Part shown: piece after piece, positions 41,570 through 52,591 of the stretch | How positions within the stretch are numbered: the stretch's first letter is position 1 | Layout: each line of letters opens with the position of its first letter | Assembly (NCBI RefSeq): GCF_010728325.1 | Contig: NZ_AP022570.1 | Coordinates: 2,542,001-2,606,000, forward strand | Reading direction: 5' to 3' | Length of the DNA: 64,000 bases | From: Mycolicibacterium poriferae | Lineage (GTDB): Bacteria; Actinomycetota; Actinomycetes; Mycobacteriales; Mycobacteriaceae | The notes under the pieces: generated by a model | What the model was told of the DNA's origin: nothing | The model's input: only the letters and a program-made list of their open reading frames with translations | Databases searched by the model: none | Program-made: the position numbers and the translations under genes

Positions 41570-42220
41570 ATGAATAAAGCAGAGCTCATCGACGTACTCA
41601 CGGAGAAAATGGGCTCGGATCGTCGGCAGGCCACCGCTGCGGTGGAAAATGTCGTCGACACCATCGTCCGTGCGGTACACAAGGGTGACAGCGTGACGAT
41701 CACCGGCTTCGGTGTTTTCGAGCAGCGCCGTCGCGCCGCACGCGTGGCGCGCAACCCGCGCACCGGTGAGACGGTGAAGGTCAAGCCCACGTCCGTTCCG
41801 GCGTTCCGGCCCGGCGCTCAGTTCAAGGCCGTTGTGTCTGGCGCGCAGAAGCTTCCGGCGGACGGTCCGGCCGTCAAGCGCGGGGTGACCGCGACGACCG
41901 CGCGGAAGGCCGCGAAGAAGGCTCCGGCGAAGAAGGCCGCTGCCAAGAAGGCTCCGGCTGCCAAGAAGGCTCCGGCCAAGAAGGCCACGGCCGCGAAGAA
42001 GGCTCCGGCTGCCAAGAAGGCTCCGGCCAAGAAGGCCACGGCCGCGAAGAAGGCTCCGGCTGCCAAGAAGGCTCCGGCCAAGAAGGCCACGGCCGCGAAG
42101 AAGGCTCCGGCCAAGAAGGCTCCGGCCAAGAAGGCCGCGACCAAGGCCCCGGCCAAGAAGGCTCCGGCCAAGAAGGCCACGGCCGCCAAGAAGGCGCCCG
42201 CCAAGCGCGGTCGCCGGTAG
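41570..42220 (+). CDS. hupB: DNA-binding protein HU with lysine-rich tail
   Basis: Nucleoid protein of 216 residues. Residues 1-90 are a complete HU domain ([19 protein letters not shown], then [25 protein letters not shown]). The tail is a mycobacterial PAKKA/AAKK repeat region that binds DNA and is a known acetylation and methylation target. Part of the tail is a perfect triplication of 17 codons (41945-42097). A GGAGG ribosome site precedes the ATG. The gene converges on mutT1, with a perfect 13-bp hairpin between them. Confidence 0.95.
   Translation: MNKAELIDVLTEKMGSDRRQATAAVENVVDTIVRAVHKGDSVTITGFGVFEQRRRAARVARNPRTGETVKVKPTSVPAFRPGAQFKAVVSGAQKLPADGPAVKRGVTATTARKAAKKAPAKKAAAKKAPAAKKAPAKKATAAKKAPAAKKAPAKKATAAKKAPAAKKAPAKKATAAKKAPAKKAPAKKAATKAPAKKAPAKKATAAKKAPAKRGRR
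41945..42097 (+). repeat. Perfect 3 x 51-bp tandem repeat in hupB
   Basis: Units 41945-41995, 41996-42046 and 42047-42097 are identical base for base and encode [17 protein letters not shown] three times. Reading frame is kept because 51 is a multiple of three. Confidence 0.95.
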
Positions 42221-42233
42221 TCAGTTCTCGAAT

Positions 42234-42264
42234 TTCGCCGCGGGTCGACATGACCCGCGGCGAA
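42234..42264. terminator. Hairpin between convergent hupB and mutT1
   Basis: A perfect 13-bp stem (TTCGCCGCGGGTC with its complement) with a 5-nt loop, 13 bp after the hupB stop. No long T tract follows; it can act in both directions. Confidence 0.75.
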
Positions 42265-42318
42265 TTCGTGTGCCGGGAGGTCGACCGACACCGACACGAG
42301 TTGAATTCAATTGTGCGG

Positions 42319-43248
42319 TCACTTCTTCGGTGGCAGCGCCGTATCGATGTGGTCGGCGGCGATCAGTCGCCCGTCGACAAGCGACATCACCCAGGTGCTG
42401 CCCTTGCGGTTGCCGGCCTGACCGGGGCGGACCCCGTCGCGCCGGCACCACCAGTCCACGAGGCCGGGAATCACCTTCCCCTGACTGCAGATCACCGGGG
42501 TGGCTGACGAGGCCGCGATGTCGAGGATGCGTTCGTGCGCGGCATCGCGATCGCTCTTGTAGGCCTCCTCGGTCAACGAGGTCTCGGCGCGGATCGTCGC
42601 ACCCAGTTCTTCGGCGAGCGGGTCGAGCGTCTGCTGACAGCGCACCCGGTCCGCGGCGAACAGTTCTTCGGCGCCGAAGGCCAGCAGCTGACTGATCAAC
42701 GATTCCGCCTGCGCACGACCGTGCTTGTCCAACGGGCGCAGGCGGTCGTCGCCGACGAAGCGGGACTTGCTGCCCGCGGTGGCGTGCCTGACGATCAGTA
42801 CCGACCGGGTGTCGGCGGGTGCGGCCAGGAACCGGCTGACGACGTCGCGGTCGTGCGGGTACTGCAATTCGGACATCGCCTGGTGTGCCGGAAGCCACTT
42901 CAGCTCGTCCACCTCGTCGTTGGCCTTGAACTCGCCGTGCAGGTGCCGAGCCGCCCAGTACCGGACCTGCTTGGCGCCCTGGGGAACCGAATAGTGCACG
43001 GTGGCGAGCTGCCGCCCCAGCCTGGCGCGGAAGCCGGTCTCCTCTTCGATCTCGCGCGCGGCGGCGATCGGTTCGTTCTCACCCGGGTCGACCTTGCCCT
43101 TGGGCAGCGACCAGTCGTCGTACCGGGGACGATGGATGATCGCGATCTCCGGCGTCTCGTCACGCGGGCCGGGACGCCACACCACTGCACCCGCAGCCCG
43201 GATCGTCTTCGTGTCCGAAATCGGATCCGGCGATGTCGCCTTCGGCAA
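42319..43248 (-). CDS. mutT1: MutT1 Nudix hydrolase with histidine-phosphatase domain
   Basis: Two-domain sanitation enzyme, 309 residues, as in Rv2985. The N-terminal Nudix box is at residues 51-73 ([20 protein letters not shown] and on). The C-terminal half is a histidine phosphatase domain beginning [15 protein letters not shown]. It removes 8-oxo-dGTP and related oxidised nucleotides, and the second domain can complete dephosphorylation. The TTG at 43248 is chosen because AGGAG lies 7 bases before it and no ATG or GTG fits better. It is 36 bp downstream of ppk on the same strand. Confidence 0.92.
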   Translation of the reverse strand: MPKATSPDPISDTKTIRAAGAVVWRPGPRDETPEIAIIHRPRYDDWSLPKGKVDPGENEPIAAAREIEEETGFRARLGRQLATVHYSVPQGAKQVRYWAARHLHGEFKANDEVDELKWLPAHQAMSELQYPHDRDVVSRFLAAPADTRSVLIVRHATAGSKSRFVGDDRLRPLDKHGRAQAESLISQLLAFGAEELFAADRVRCQQTLDPLAEELGATIRAETSLTEEAYKSDRDAAHERILDIAASSATPVICSQGKVIPGLVDWWCRRDGVRPGQAGNRKGSTWVMSLVDGRLIAADHIDTALPPKK

Positions 43249-43284
43249 CTCAGCTCCTGCGGGTCGTTACGGTCCTGGCGGTTC

Positions 43285-45462
43285 TCACGAGTAGCGGTGT
43301 CGTTCCATCATCGACACCTGGTGGTCCCGGACGGTCTGTCCCTCCTGCGGCGAGGCCGTCCAGCGTCCGTCAGGACCCAGTTCCCAGCAGCGGGTCTGCG
43401 GATCGGTAGCCGATTCGAAGATGTCGTCGAGTTGGGCGCTCAGCCGCGGATCCTTCACCTGGGCCATCACTTCCACTCGCCGGTCGAGATTACGATGCAT
43501 CATGTCCGCGCTGCCGATCCAGTATTCGTCGATGGCGCGGAAATGAATGATCCGTGAATGCTCGAGGAAGCGGCCCAGAATCGAGCGCACCACGATGTTC
43601 TCCGAGAACTCGGGCACGCCGGGGCGCAGCGCACAGATTCCCCGCACCACCACCTCGACCCGGACCCCGGCCTGCGACGCCCGGTAGAGCGCGTCGATCA
43701 CCTGCTCGTCGACCAACGCATTGGCCTTCAAGCGGATCCGGCCCTCGGCGCCGTCGCGGGTCGCGGCGATCTCGCGCTCGATGCGTTCGATGATGCCCTT
43801 GCGCACCCCGTAGGGGGCCACCAACAGGTTGCGGTAGGAGTCCTTGCGCGAGTATCCGGTCAGCGAGTTGAACAGGTCGGTCAGGTCGGCGCCGATGTCG
43901 GGCGCGGCGGTCAGCAGACCGATGTCCTCGTAGAGCCGCGCCGTCTTCGGGTTGTAATTGCCCGTCCCGACATGGCAGTAGCGGCGGATCATCGAGCCCT
44001 CCCGACGCACCACCAGGCAGGTCTTGCAGTGTGTCTTGAGGCCGATCAACCCGTACACCACGTGTACACCGGCTTGTTCGAGAGCACGTGCCCACTTGAT
44101 GTTGGCCTGCTCGTCGAACCGCGCCTTGATCTCGACCAGCGCCACCACCTGCTTGCCGGCCTCGGCCGCGTCGATCAAGGCGTTGACGATCGGGGAGTCG
44201 CCGGACGTGCGGTACAGGGTCTGCTTGATCGCCAGCACGTTGGGGTCGGCGGCGGCCTGTTCGATGAAGCGCTGCACCGTGGTCGAGAACGAGTCGTACG
44301 GATGGTGGACCAGCACATCACCGTCGCGCAACGCCGAGAAGATGCTCTTGGGGGTCTCGCGTTCGCCGAATGCCGGGGGAGTGGCCGGCACGAACGGGCG
44401 GTCTTTGAGAGCCGGCCGGTCCACGCTGTACACCTGCCACAGCGAGGACAGGTCGAGCAGGCCGGCGACCTCGACCACATCTCCGGGGTCCACGTCGAGT
44501 TCGCGGAGCAGCAACTCGAGCATGCCCTCGGTCATGTCGTCGGAAACCTCCAGGCGCACGGGGGAACCGAAGCGCCTACGGGCCAGCTCGCGCTCCAGGG
44601 CCTGCAGCAGGTCTTCGTCGCGGTCCTCCTCGACCTCGAAATCCGCGTTGCGGGTGATCCGGAACGCGTGATGTTCGACGATCTCCAGGCCGGGGAACAA
44701 CACCGGCAGGAATGCCGCGATCAGCTCCTCCATCGGCAGGAAGCGGACGATGCCGGGATCAGCCGAACGGTCGGACAATTCGACGAACCGGTCGACGTTG
44801 TCGGGCACCTTGATGCGTGCGAAATGCTGGCCGCCGTCGTCGGGATGTTTGACCGTGATCGCCAGATTGAGACTCAGACCGCTGACGAACGGGAACGGGT
44901 GGGCCGGATCCACCGCCAGCGGGGTGAGCACCGGGAACACCTGCTCATGGAAATAGGTCGACAGCTCGGCGCGTTCGGCGTCGTCGAGTTCGGCCCACGT
45001 CACGATGACGATGCCCTCCTCGGCCAGCGCCGGCCGCACGCTCTCGAGGAACACCCGGGAGTGGCGGCCGGCGATCTGCCGAGTGCGTTCACTGATGCGG
45101 CGCAGCTGTTCGCGCGGCGACAGGCCGTCCGCAGAGCGCACCGACAACCCCATCTCGTCGCGGCGCTTCAACCCGGCGACGCGCACCATGTAGAACTCGT
45201 CGAGGTTGGAGGCGAAGATCGCCAGGAACTTCAGCCGTTCCAGCAGCGGCAGGCTCGGGTCGGCGGCCAGCGCGAGGACCCGGGCATTGAAGTCGAGCCA
45301 ACTCAACTCGCGGTTGAGGTAACGGTCTTCCGGCAGCGGGTTCTCCACCTGCGGCGGGGTCGCCGCCGGTGGTGCCTCCGGCGCGGGCCCGACCCCGGCC
45401 GTGATCATCGGCAGGCCGTTCGTCGCTTCGGGACTATCCGGTCGCGTCTGCGCTTCGGTCAT
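43285..45462 (-). CDS. ppk: Polyphosphate kinase
   Basis: PPK1 of 725 residues, which makes polyphosphate from ATP. The N-terminal domain has [17 protein letters not shown] and [17 protein letters not shown]. The catalytic core holds [20 protein letters not shown], the phosphohistidine region [16 protein letters not shown] and [19 protein letters not shown]. The N-terminal 45 residues are a variable Pro-rich lead. The start is the ATG at 45462. A ppk-mutT1 transcript is likely. Confidence 0.95.
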   Translation of the reverse strand: MTEAQTRPDSPEATNGLPMITAGVGPAPEAPPAATPPQVENPLPEDRYLNRELSWLDFNARVLALAADPSLPLLERLKFLAIFASNLDEFYMVRVAGLKRRDEMGLSVRSADGLSPREQLRRISERTRQIAGRHSRVFLESVRPALAEEGIVIVTWAELDDAERAELSTYFHEQVFPVLTPLAVDPAHPFPFVSGLSLNLAITVKHPDDGGQHFARIKVPDNVDRFVELSDRSADPGIVRFLPMEELIAAFLPVLFPGLEIVEHHAFRITRNADFEVEEDRDEDLLQALERELARRRFGSPVRLEVSDDMTEGMLELLLRELDVDPGDVVEVAGLLDLSSLWQVYSVDRPALKDRPFVPATPPAFGERETPKSIFSALRDGDVLVHHPYDSFSTTVQRFIEQAAADPNVLAIKQTLYRTSGDSPIVNALIDAAEAGKQVVALVEIKARFDEQANIKWARALEQAGVHVVYGLIGLKTHCKTCLVVRREGSMIRRYCHVGTGNYNPKTARLYEDIGLLTAAPDIGADLTDLFNSLTGYSRKDSYRNLLVAPYGVRKGIIERIEREIAATRDGAEGRIRLKANALVDEQVIDALYRASQAGVRVEVVVRGICALRPGVPEFSENIVVRSILGRFLEHSRIIHFRAIDEYWIGSADMMHRNLDRRVEVMAQVKDPRLSAQLDDIFESATDPQTRCWELGPDGRWTASPQEGQTVRDHQVSMMERHRYS

Positions 45463-45496
45463 GGCTCTGATGATCCCCTATCTGCCGGGCGTCCTG

Positions 45497-46207
<711 letters not shown>

Positions 46208-46220
46208 CTACGCTGAAGCC

Positions 46221-47216
46221 GTGGTCGAGGCGGCGGTGATGGGTGCGGGAGCGTGGGGATCAGCGCTGGCCAAAGTGCTGGCCGATGCAGGCAACCGCGT
46301 GACCCTGTGGGCCCGTCGCCCGGAACTGGCCGATGAGATCAACCGCACTCACCACAACCCCGACTACCTCGACGTGGCGTTGCCCTCCGCCATCCGCGCC
46401 ACCAGCGATCACACCGAAGCGCTCGCCGGTGCCTGCACGGTGCTGCTCGCGGTTCCGTCGCAGTCGCTGCGGGCCAACCTGACGAGTTGGTCCGACTGCA
46501 TCGGGCCCGACGCCACCCTGGTCAGCCTCGCCAAGGGCATCGAACTGGACACCCTGATGCGGATGAGCCAGGTCATCACCCAGGTGACCGGTGCCGATCC
46601 GGCCCGAGTCGCCGCGCTCACCGGTCCGAATCTGGCCAGCGAGATCGCGCGCGAGCAGCCGGCCGCCACCGTGGTGGCATGCAGTGACTCCGGCCGGGCA
46701 GTGGCCGTTCAGCGGGCACTGGCCACCGGATACTTCCGCCCCTACACCAATTCCGACGTCATCGGCGCGGAGATCGGGGGTGCCTGCAAGAACGTCATCG
46801 CGCTGGCCTGCGGCATGGCTGCCGGCTCTGGTCTGGGCGAGAACACCGCGGCGGCCATCATCACCCGCGGCCTTGCCGAGATCATGCGGCTGGGAATCGC
46901 CTTGGGTGCCAAGCCCGCCACGTTGGCCGGGCTCGCCGGTATCGGGGATCTCGTGGCGACCTGCATGTCGGAGCATTCGCGCAACAGATCGTTCGGTGAG
47001 CGGCTGGGCCGGGGCGGCACCATGCAGGCGGCGATGGCTGCCACCGGCGGCCATGTCGCCGAAGGCGTCACCTCCTGTCAGTCGGTGCTCGCCGTGGCCG
47101 CCAGCTACGACGTCGAGATGCCGCTGACCGAGGCCGTGCACCGGGTGTGCCACAAGGGACTGTCCGTCGACGAGGCGGTGGCGCTGCTCCTCGGCCGTTC
47201 CACCAAGGCGGAGTAG
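46221..47216 (+). CDS. gpsA: Glycerol-3-phosphate dehydrogenase [NAD(P)+]
   Basis: Makes sn-glycerol 3-phosphate for phospholipids; 331 residues. The nucleotide loop is GAGAWG at residues 8-13. Catalytic and substrate regions are [28 protein letters not shown], and the signature around [15 protein letters not shown] -10 like TACGCT (46209-46214) ends 6 nt before the GTG, which supports this start and leaderless transcription; a longer upstream frame belongs to antisense fbiD. The M. tuberculosis counterpart is Rv2982c (gpdA2). Confidence 0.94.
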   Translation: MVEAAVMGAGAWGSALAKVLADAGNRVTLWARRPELADEINRTHHNPDYLDVALPSAIRATSDHTEALAGACTVLLAVPSQSLRANLTSWSDCIGPDATLVSLAKGIELDTLMRMSQVITQVTGADPARVAALTGPNLASEIAREQPAATVVACSDSGRAVAVQRALATGYFRPYTNSDVIGAEIGGACKNVIALACGMAAGSGLGENTAAAIITRGLAEIMRLGIALGAKPATLAGLAGIGDLVATCMSEHSRNRSFGERLGRGGTMQAAMAATGGHVAEGVTSCQSVLAVAASYDVEMPLTEAVHRVCHKGLSVDEAVALLLGRSTKAE

Positions 47217-47220
47217 CGTC

Positions 47221-48330
47221 ATGGCCCGGGCACACGGAGATTCCACTCGTAGTGTGAAAGCCGTTGGCACCGAACCGATTCCGGGTTCGCCCATCGGCCC
47301 GGTGCCGACTTCGGCGGCGGCCTACCACCTGTCGCGCGACGAGGACGCGGGAGTGGACACCTACGGTCGGGCGTCCAATCCGTCGTGGCGGCACCTGGAG
47401 TCGGCACTGGCCCAACTCGAGGGCGCCGCCGCGGCGGTGACATTCGGTTCGGGCATGGCCGCCCTGTCGGCGGTGTTGCGGATCCTGGCCGAGCCGGGGC
47501 GCACCGTCGTCGTCCCCGCCGACGGGTACTACCAGGTGCGCGCGTACGCCGAGGAATTCCTGGCCGCTCGCGGAGCCAAGGTGGTCCAGGCGAGCTGCGC
47601 AGAGATGTGCGACGCGGCCATCGGCGCCGACGTGGTGCTCGCCGAGACGCCGTCGAATCCCGGTCTCGATGTCGTCGACCTGCATCGCCTCGCGCTGACC
47701 TGCCGATCGCAGGGCACAGTGCTCGTGGTCGACAACACCACCGCGACGCCACTGGGCCAGCAACCGTTGTCGCTGGGCGCCGACCTGGTGGTCGGCAGCG
47801 CCACCAAGGCGCTTTCCGGTCACCACGACGTCCTGGCCGGTTACGTCGCCGGCAGCCATCCCGATCTCATCGAGCGGGTGTTGCGTGAGCGTCTGCTGGC
47901 CGGGTCGATTCTCGGTGCCTTCGAAGCGTGGCTGGTGCTGCGCAGCCTGGGTTCGGCCGGTCTGAGGTTCGAGCGTCAATGCCACAACGCCGCTGCGGTG
48001 GCGCTGATGCTCAGTGCCCACCCCGCGGTCCGTTCCGTGCGCTATCCCGGCCTTCCCGACGATCCGTCGCATCCGGTGGCCGCAGCGCAGATGCGCCGCT
48101 TCGGAGGCCTGGTGTCGGTGGAACTGGCCGACGCCGAGGCGGTGCACGCGTTGGTCGAACGCAGTCAGCTGCTGGTCGCCGCGACGAGCTTCGGCGGTAT
48201 CCACTCCTCGGTGGACCGCCGCGCCCGGTGGGGTGATCCGGTCAGCGCCGGTTTCGCCAGGATCTCGCTGGGAATCGAGGACACCGACGACCTGCTCGGT
48301 GACCTCGACGAGGCGCTCAGCGCCCTGTGA
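47221..48330 (+). CDS. Trans-sulfuration-type PLP enzyme (cystathionine gamma-synthase/lyase family)
   Basis: Cys/Met metabolism PLP enzyme of 369 residues. It has DTYGRASNPSWRHLESALAQLEG, VTFGSGMAALSAVL, VVLAETPSNPGL and the PLP lysine K196 in VGSATKALSGHHDVLAG. This is the family of MetB, MetC, CGL and O-acetylhomoserine sulfhydrylase; the reaction cannot be fixed from motifs. It starts 4 bp after gpsA and lies between gpsA and ddlA, where M. tuberculosis, as I recall it, has no such gene, so it may be an acquired or lineage-specific member. The start codon is the ATG at 47221. Confidence 0.85.
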   Translation: MARAHGDSTRSVKAVGTEPIPGSPIGPVPTSAAAYHLSRDEDAGVDTYGRASNPSWRHLESALAQLEGAAAAVTFGSGMAALSAVLRILAEPGRTVVVPADGYYQVRAYAEEFLAARGAKVVQASCAEMCDAAIGADVVLAETPSNPGLDVVDLHRLALTCRSQGTVLVVDNTTATPLGQQPLSLGADLVVGSATKALSGHHDVLAGYVAGSHPDLIERVLRERLLAGSILGAFEAWLVLRSLGSAGLRFERQCHNAAAVALMLSAHPAVRSVRYPGLPDDPSHPVAAAQMRRFGGLVSVELADAEAVHALVERSQLLVAATSFGGIHSSVDRRARWGDPVSAGFARISLGIEDTDDLLGDLDEALSAL

Positions 48331-48382
48331 CGCCTCAGGCGAGGCCCGCGGCGTCGGGGCCGGACGGTAGCCTCTCTAGGTT

Positions 48383-49486
48383 GTGACTGCCCGCACCCGT
48401 GTCGCCGTCGTCTACGGCGGCCGCAGCTCCGAGCACGCGATCTCCTGCGTCTCGGCAGGCAGCATCCTGCGCAACCTCGACCCCGAGCGCTTCGAGGTGG
48501 TCGCCGTCGGCATCACCCCCGAGGGGTCCTGGGTGCTCACCGACGCCAAGCCCGAGACGCTGGCCATCACCGACGGCACGCTGCCCGGGGTGAGCGGGGC
48601 GTCCGGAACCGAGTTGGCGCTGGCCGCCGACCCCGGCCGGCGGGGTCAGCTGGTGTCGCTGGGAGAGGGTGCCGGCGAGATGCTGGCCGCAGTCGACGTG
48701 GTCTTTCCGGTGCTGCACGGACCCTACGGCGAGGACGGCACCATTCAGGGCCTGCTCGAACTGGCCGGCGTGCCGTATGTGGGAGCCGGGGTGTTGGCGT
48801 CGGCGGCCGGGATGGACAAGGAATTCACCAAGAAGCTGTGGGCGGCCGAGGGGCTGCCGATCGGTGATCACGTGGTGCTGCGTCCGAAACGGGCCACGCT
48901 GTCGCTGGAGGAGCGGGAGCGCCTCGGCCTGCCCGTCTTCGTCAAACCCGCCCGTGGTGGCTCGTCGATCGGGGTCAGCCGGGTCGACAGCTGGGATCAG
49001 CTGCCCGCCGCCATCGACGCGGCCCGCCGGCACGATCCGAAGGTCATCGTCGAAGCCGCAGTGGCCGGTCGGGAGCTGGAGTGCGGCGTGCTCGAGTTCC
49101 CGGACGGACGCATCGAGGCGAGCACGGTCGGTGAGATCCGGGTCGCCGGCGTGCGGGGCCGGGAAGACGGTTTCTACGACTTCGAGACCAAATATCTCGA
49201 GGACGGCGCCGAACTCGACGTACCGGCCAAGGTCGACGACGACGTCGCCGAGCAGATCCGCGCGTTGGCGGTTCGTGCGTTCACGGCGATGGACTGTCAG
49301 GGTCTGGCCCGCGTCGACTTCTTCCTCACCGACAACGGCCCCGTGATCAACGAGATCAACACCATGCCGGGATTCACCACCATCTCGATGTTCCCGCGGA
49401 TGTGGGCGGCCAGTGGGGTGGATTACCCGACCCTGCTCGCCACGATGGTCGACACCGCCATCGCCCGGGGCACCGGTCTGCGCTGA
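48383..49486 (+). CDS. ddlA: D-alanine--D-alanine ligase
   Basis: ATP-grasp enzyme of 367 residues that joins two D-alanines for peptidoglycan and is a cycloserine target. Motifs are [19 protein letters not shown] at the N-terminus, [39 protein letters not shown] in the ATP site, and [20 protein letters not shown] at the metal site. The GTG at 48383 gives [13 protein letters not shown]. It is 52 bp downstream of the PLP enzyme gene, same strand. Confidence 0.95.
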   Translation: MTARTRVAVVYGGRSSEHAISCVSAGSILRNLDPERFEVVAVGITPEGSWVLTDAKPETLAITDGTLPGVSGASGTELALAADPGRRGQLVSLGEGAGEMLAAVDVVFPVLHGPYGEDGTIQGLLELAGVPYVGAGVLASAAGMDKEFTKKLWAAEGLPIGDHVVLRPKRATLSLEERERLGLPVFVKPARGGSSIGVSRVDSWDQLPAAIDAARRHDPKVIVEAAVAGRELECGVLEFPDGRIEASTVGEIRVAGVRGREDGFYDFETKYLEDGAELDVPAKVDDDVAEQIRALAVRAFTAMDCQGLARVDFFLTDNGPVINEINTMPGFTTISMFPRMWAASGVDYPTLLATMVDTAIARGTGLR

Positions 49487-49557
49487 GGCGCTCGCCGAGC
49501 GTGCGGGTGGTGCGAAAATCCGGCCCGGAGTTCGCGCTGAGTTCACTGTCGGCGCGG

Positions 49558-50178
49558 CTACCGCGCCGGGGCCGGATCGATCGGTTGTTCCGGCAGCGTC
49601 TCGGCGATCGCCGCCGAGAGCCTCTGGATGGGAGTGGGTCCGGAGCCTGCGGGCAGCGTGAGCGCCACGTACACCGGCCGGTCGACCGCGAACCAGGTGC
49701 TGCGACCGGCCGCTCCTTCACCTGCCGCGGTTTCGCCCGTTGCCGGACCGCCCGCCCCGGTTTCGCCCGCCCCGGGGGCACCTGCCGCGGTTTCGCCCAC
49801 CCGGAACCACTGCACCGCGTCCACCATCTGCAGCGGCGCACCGACGACGAACTCGGCGGGACGGTCCAATCCGCAGCGCAGGATCAGGGCCTCAGCCCCG
49901 GCGTCGGATTGCCAGGCCGCGGTGCCCGGCGGTGTCGGCTCGACCACCGGGGCGCGCTGATAGTCGCCCAGCTGGTCGGGCAGCGCACCGATGAGCGCGC
50001 CGCATTCGGGGCTCTCGGCGCGGGGGGCGGGCACGGTGGAGATCGCAATCGGTTCCGGCGCGGGCTGCCGCTGCCGCACCGCGGCGACCGCCAGAACCGC
50101 GACCACCGCGCCGACCGCGACGACGACCGCGACGATCAACACCGCTTTCGGCGGTCCGTCACCGGTCTGGCTGTTCAC
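49558..50178 (-). CDS. DUF3515 domain-containing protein with Gly/Ala-Glu-Thr insertion (Rv2980-like)
   Basis: Membrane-anchored protein of 206 residues. One N-terminal helix (about 12-33) leads to the DUF3515 domain, recognisable by ECGALIGALPDQLGDYQR, then WQSDAGAEALILRCGLDRP and the C-terminal YVALTLPAGSGPTPIQRLSA. Between QWFRVGE and STWFAVDRP the usual short connection is replaced by about 30 residues of GETAAG-like repeats, backed by an exact 20-nt DNA repeat. The function is unknown. Conservation next to ddlA and thiL suggests an envelope role, but this is only context. Confidence 0.8.
   Translation of the reverse strand: MNSQTGDGPPKAVLIVAVVVAVGAVVAVLAVAAVRQRQPAPEPIAISTVPAPRAESPECGALIGALPDQLGDYQRAPVVEPTPPGTAAWQSDAGAEALILRCGLDRPAEFVVGAPLQMVDAVQWFRVGETAAGAPGAGETGAGGPATGETAAGEGAAGRSTWFAVDRPVYVALTLPAGSGPTPIQRLSAAIAETLPEQPIDPAPAR
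49719..49798 (+). repeat. Exact 20-nt direct repeat inside the DUF3515 gene
   Basis: The same 20 bases occur at 49719-49738 and 49779-49798, 60 bp (20 codons) apart, with a partial third GGTTTCGCCCG copy between them. They underlie the GETAAG-type peptide repeats. Confidence 0.85.
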
Positions 50179-50188
50179 CCGCCAAACT

Positions 50189-50431
50189 CTAGGGTGCCGC
50201 CCCGTCGGCGATCGGGCAGGTCAACGTCCGGGTGATGCCGGGCACCTGCTGGACGCCGGGCACGACCGAGGACTTCAGCTCGGCCAGTGTCGGCGCACCG
50301 ACGCGGACCACCACGTCATAGGGGCCGGTGACGTATTCCGACGACAGCACGCCGGTCAGGCCCGCGAGCTGCTTGGCGACGACTTCGGCGCGACCGACCT
50401 CGGTCTGGATCAGAACGAAAGCCTCGACCAC
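50189..50431 (-). CDS. Stand-alone Lrp/AsnC ligand-binding (RAM) domain protein
   Basis: An 80-residue protein consisting only of the RAM domain of Lrp/AsnC regulators: VEAFVLIQTEVGRAEVVAKQ, then YVTGPYDVVVRVGAPTLAEL, ending TRTLTCPIADG. There is no helix-turn-helix, so it cannot bind DNA alone in the usual manner. The GTG at 50431 has GGAGG nine bases upstream. Such stand-alone proteins may sense amino acids or partner with full-length Lrp members. It is divergent from thiL. Confidence 0.85.
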   Translation of the reverse strand: MVEAFVLIQTEVGRAEVVAKQLAGLTGVLSSEYVTGPYDVVVRVGAPTLAELKSSVVPGVQQVPGITRTLTCPIADGAAP

Positions 50432-50547
50432 GCCGCAACACCTCCATCTGGCTGCATAGACTCCACGCCGCAGGAGCCAAACGTACCGCAGGTGCGTCCG
50501 GTGTTCAGGGCACGCGGCAGTGCGCGGGCGACGAGAGGAATCCACAG

Positions 50548-51522
50548 ATGACCGGCGATGGTCCCGGCGTAACGCTGGCGGAGTCTGGTGAGTTCGCCGT
50601 CATCGACCGGTTGGTGGCGGGTCGTCGCCAGCCGCCATGGGTGCCGCTCGGACCCGGTGACGATGCTGCAGTCATCGCCTGCCCGGACGGACGTACCGTG
50701 GTGAGCACCGACATGCTCGTCGAGGACCGTCATTTCCGCTTGGACTGGTCGTCGCCCCACGACGTCGGTCGCAAGGCGATCGCCCAGAACGCGGCCGATA
50801 TCGAGGCGATGGGCGGGCGCGCAACCGCATTCGTCGTCGGCTTCGCCGCGCCGGGGCACACGATTACCGCGCATGCCGTCGACCTGGCTGACGGCATGTG
50901 GCACGAGGCGGATCTGATGGGTGCCGGCATCGTCGGCGGTGACCTGGTGTCCGGTCCGCAGTGGGTGGTGTCGGTGACGGCGCTGGGGGACCTCGGCGGG
51001 CGGACTCCGGTGCGGCGCAATGGCGCCCGTCCCGGGGATGTGGTCGCGCTGATCGGAGATCTGGGCCGCTCGCACGCCGGTTACGAACTGTGGCGCAACG
51101 GAATCGAACAATTCGACGAGCTGCGCCGGCGGCACCTCGTGCCGCACCCGCCGTACGGGCAGGGAGAGGTCGCCGCGCGCACGGGAGCGACGTCGATGAC
51201 CGATGTCTCCGACGGTTTACTGGCCGACCTCGGCCACATCGCCTCCGCGTCCGAGGTTTCCGTCGACGTCTCGCTCGACCTGCTCGCCGCCGACCTCGAC
51301 GCTGTCGCCGCGGCGGGCGCGGTGGTGAACGCCGACGTTCGACAGTGGGTTCTGGGTGGCGGCGAAGACCACGCGCTGGTCGCGACCTTCCCCACGGATC
51401 CGCCCCCCGGCTGGCGGCGCATCGGTCGCGTGCTGGATCACCCGGGTTCGCAGCCACGGGTCACCGTCGACCGTGTCCCGTGGCACGGCACCGCGGGCTG
51501 GGAGTCGTTCCGGGTCGACTAG
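50548..51522 (+). CDS. thiL: Thiamine-monophosphate kinase
   Basis: Last step of thiamine pyrophosphate synthesis: phosphorylates TMP. It is 324 residues of the PurM-like ATPase fold, with [24 protein letters not shown] in two parts, [20 protein letters not shown], and the catalytic/ATP region GVIGD-like [33 protein letters not shown]. The ATG is at 50548. ung starts 11 bp after its stop. A TPP-riboswitch-controlled thiamine-precursor transporter lies 9 kb downstream in the same window. Confidence 0.94.
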   Translation: MTGDGPGVTLAESGEFAVIDRLVAGRRQPPWVPLGPGDDAAVIACPDGRTVVSTDMLVEDRHFRLDWSSPHDVGRKAIAQNAADIEAMGGRATAFVVGFAAPGHTITAHAVDLADGMWHEADLMGAGIVGGDLVSGPQWVVSVTALGDLGGRTPVRRNGARPGDVVALIGDLGRSHAGYELWRNGIEQFDELRRRHLVPHPPYGQGEVAARTGATSMTDVSDGLLADLGHIASASEVSVDVSLDLLAADLDAVAAAGAVVNADVRQWVLGGGEDHALVATFPTDPPPGWRRIGRVLDHPGSQPRVTVDRVPWHGTAGWESFRVD

Positions 51523-51533
51523 GTTGGCCTGTC

Positions 51534-52211
51534 GTGACGGCACGCCCACTTACCGAGTTGATCGATCCATCCTGGGCCGACGCCCTGCAACCGGTCCAAG
51601 CCCAGGTGGCGACCATGGGCGAATTCCTGCGCGCCGAACTGGCCGCAGGACATCGCTATCTGCCGACCGGCCCGAACATCTTGCGGGCCTTCACTTTTCC
51701 GTTCGACCAGGTGCGGGTGCTGATCGTCGGCCAAGACCCTTACCCGACGCCGGGTCACGCCGTCGGGTTGAGTTTCTCGGTGGCCCCCGACGTTCGGCCG
51801 CTGCCACGCAGCCTGGCCAACATCTTCACCGAATACTGCGCTGACCTCGGACACTCCGCGCCCACCTCCGGTGACCTGACCCCCTGGTCGCACCAAGGTG
51901 TGATGTTGCTCAACAGGGTGTTGACAGTGCGTCCCGGAACACCGGCGTCGCACCGGGGTAAAGGCTGGGAGGCCGTCACCGAATGCGCGATCAGGGCCTT
52001 GGTGGCACGGCGTCAGCCGCTGGTGGCTGTGCTGTGGGGGCGGGACGCCGCCACGCTGAAGCCGATGCTGGGGGACACTGCGTCCATCGAGTCGGCGCAT
52101 CCGTCACCGTTGTCCGCCTCGCGCGGCTTCTTCGGATCCAAGCCCTTCAGCCGAGCGAACGAATTGCTGGAGAAGATGGGCGCCGACCCGGTGGACTGGC
52201 GGTTGCCCTGA
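51534..52211 (+). CDS. ung: Uracil-DNA glycosylase
   Basis: Removes uracil from DNA; 225 residues, family 1. The water-activating loop is [18 protein letters not shown] with D68, and the DNA-intercalating loop is [18 protein letters not shown] with H189. The GTG at 51534 is preceded at 8 nt by TAGGTT (51520-51525) inside the end of thiL, so it may have its own promoter; otherwise it is cotranscribed with thiL. Confidence 0.95.
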   Translation: MTARPLTELIDPSWADALQPVQAQVATMGEFLRAELAAGHRYLPTGPNILRAFTFPFDQVRVLIVGQDPYPTPGHAVGLSFSVAPDVRPLPRSLANIFTEYCADLGHSAPTSGDLTPWSHQGVMLLNRVLTVRPGTPASHRGKGWEAVTECAIRALVARRQPLVAVLWGRDAATLKPMLGDTASIESAHPSPLSASRGFFGSKPFSRANELLEKMGADPVDWRLP

Positions 52212-52216
52212 CGAGA

Positions 52217-52501
52217 TCAGGGCACCGGCGACGGAGTCACCTCGGGCATCTCCGGTGACGGAACGTCGACCGAAGGCATGTCCGGTGACGGCACGTCGAT
52301 GTCCGGCGAGGGAACCTCGATGGTGTTCTCACCGTCGGTCGTCTCGGACGTGGTTTCCGTCGTCTCGGTGGTCGGCTGGTTGTCGTTGGCTGAGTCATCA
52401 CCGCATGCCGTCAGCAACCATCCCGCGGCGAGAGCCCCGGAGACAGCGATCAGAGCGTGGCGAGAGATTCCGGCGTGCAACATCTGTGTGCTCATTCCCA
52501 T
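52217..52501 (-). CDS. Small Pro/Ser-rich lipoprotein
   Basis: A 94-residue exported lipoprotein with the lipobox LLTAC (C33). The mature part is an acidic Thr/Glu-rich stretch followed by DVPSPDM-like repeats (VPSPDIDVPSPDMPSVDVPS and on). It looks like an unstructured surface peptide; no domain or function is recognised. ATG 52501 and ATG 52495 are both possible. It converges on ung, with a 5-bp gap. Confidence 0.65.
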   Translation of the reverse strand: MGMSTQMLHAGISRHALIAVSGALAAGWLLTACGDDSANDNQPTTETTETTSETTDGENTIEVPSPDIDVPSPDMPSVDVPSPEMPEVTPSPVP

Positions 52502-52591
52502 CCGGCCGGACCCGGTGCCCGGCCTCAGGGAGATGCGATACCCGAAGGGGTCGCCGGTAAACGAGCGGACGTCACACCGGCGGGAACGTGC

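Noticed and set aside
41945..42097. CRISPR-like array
   Set aside because: Units are directly adjacent without spacers and lie in frame within hupB; they encode the PAKK tail.
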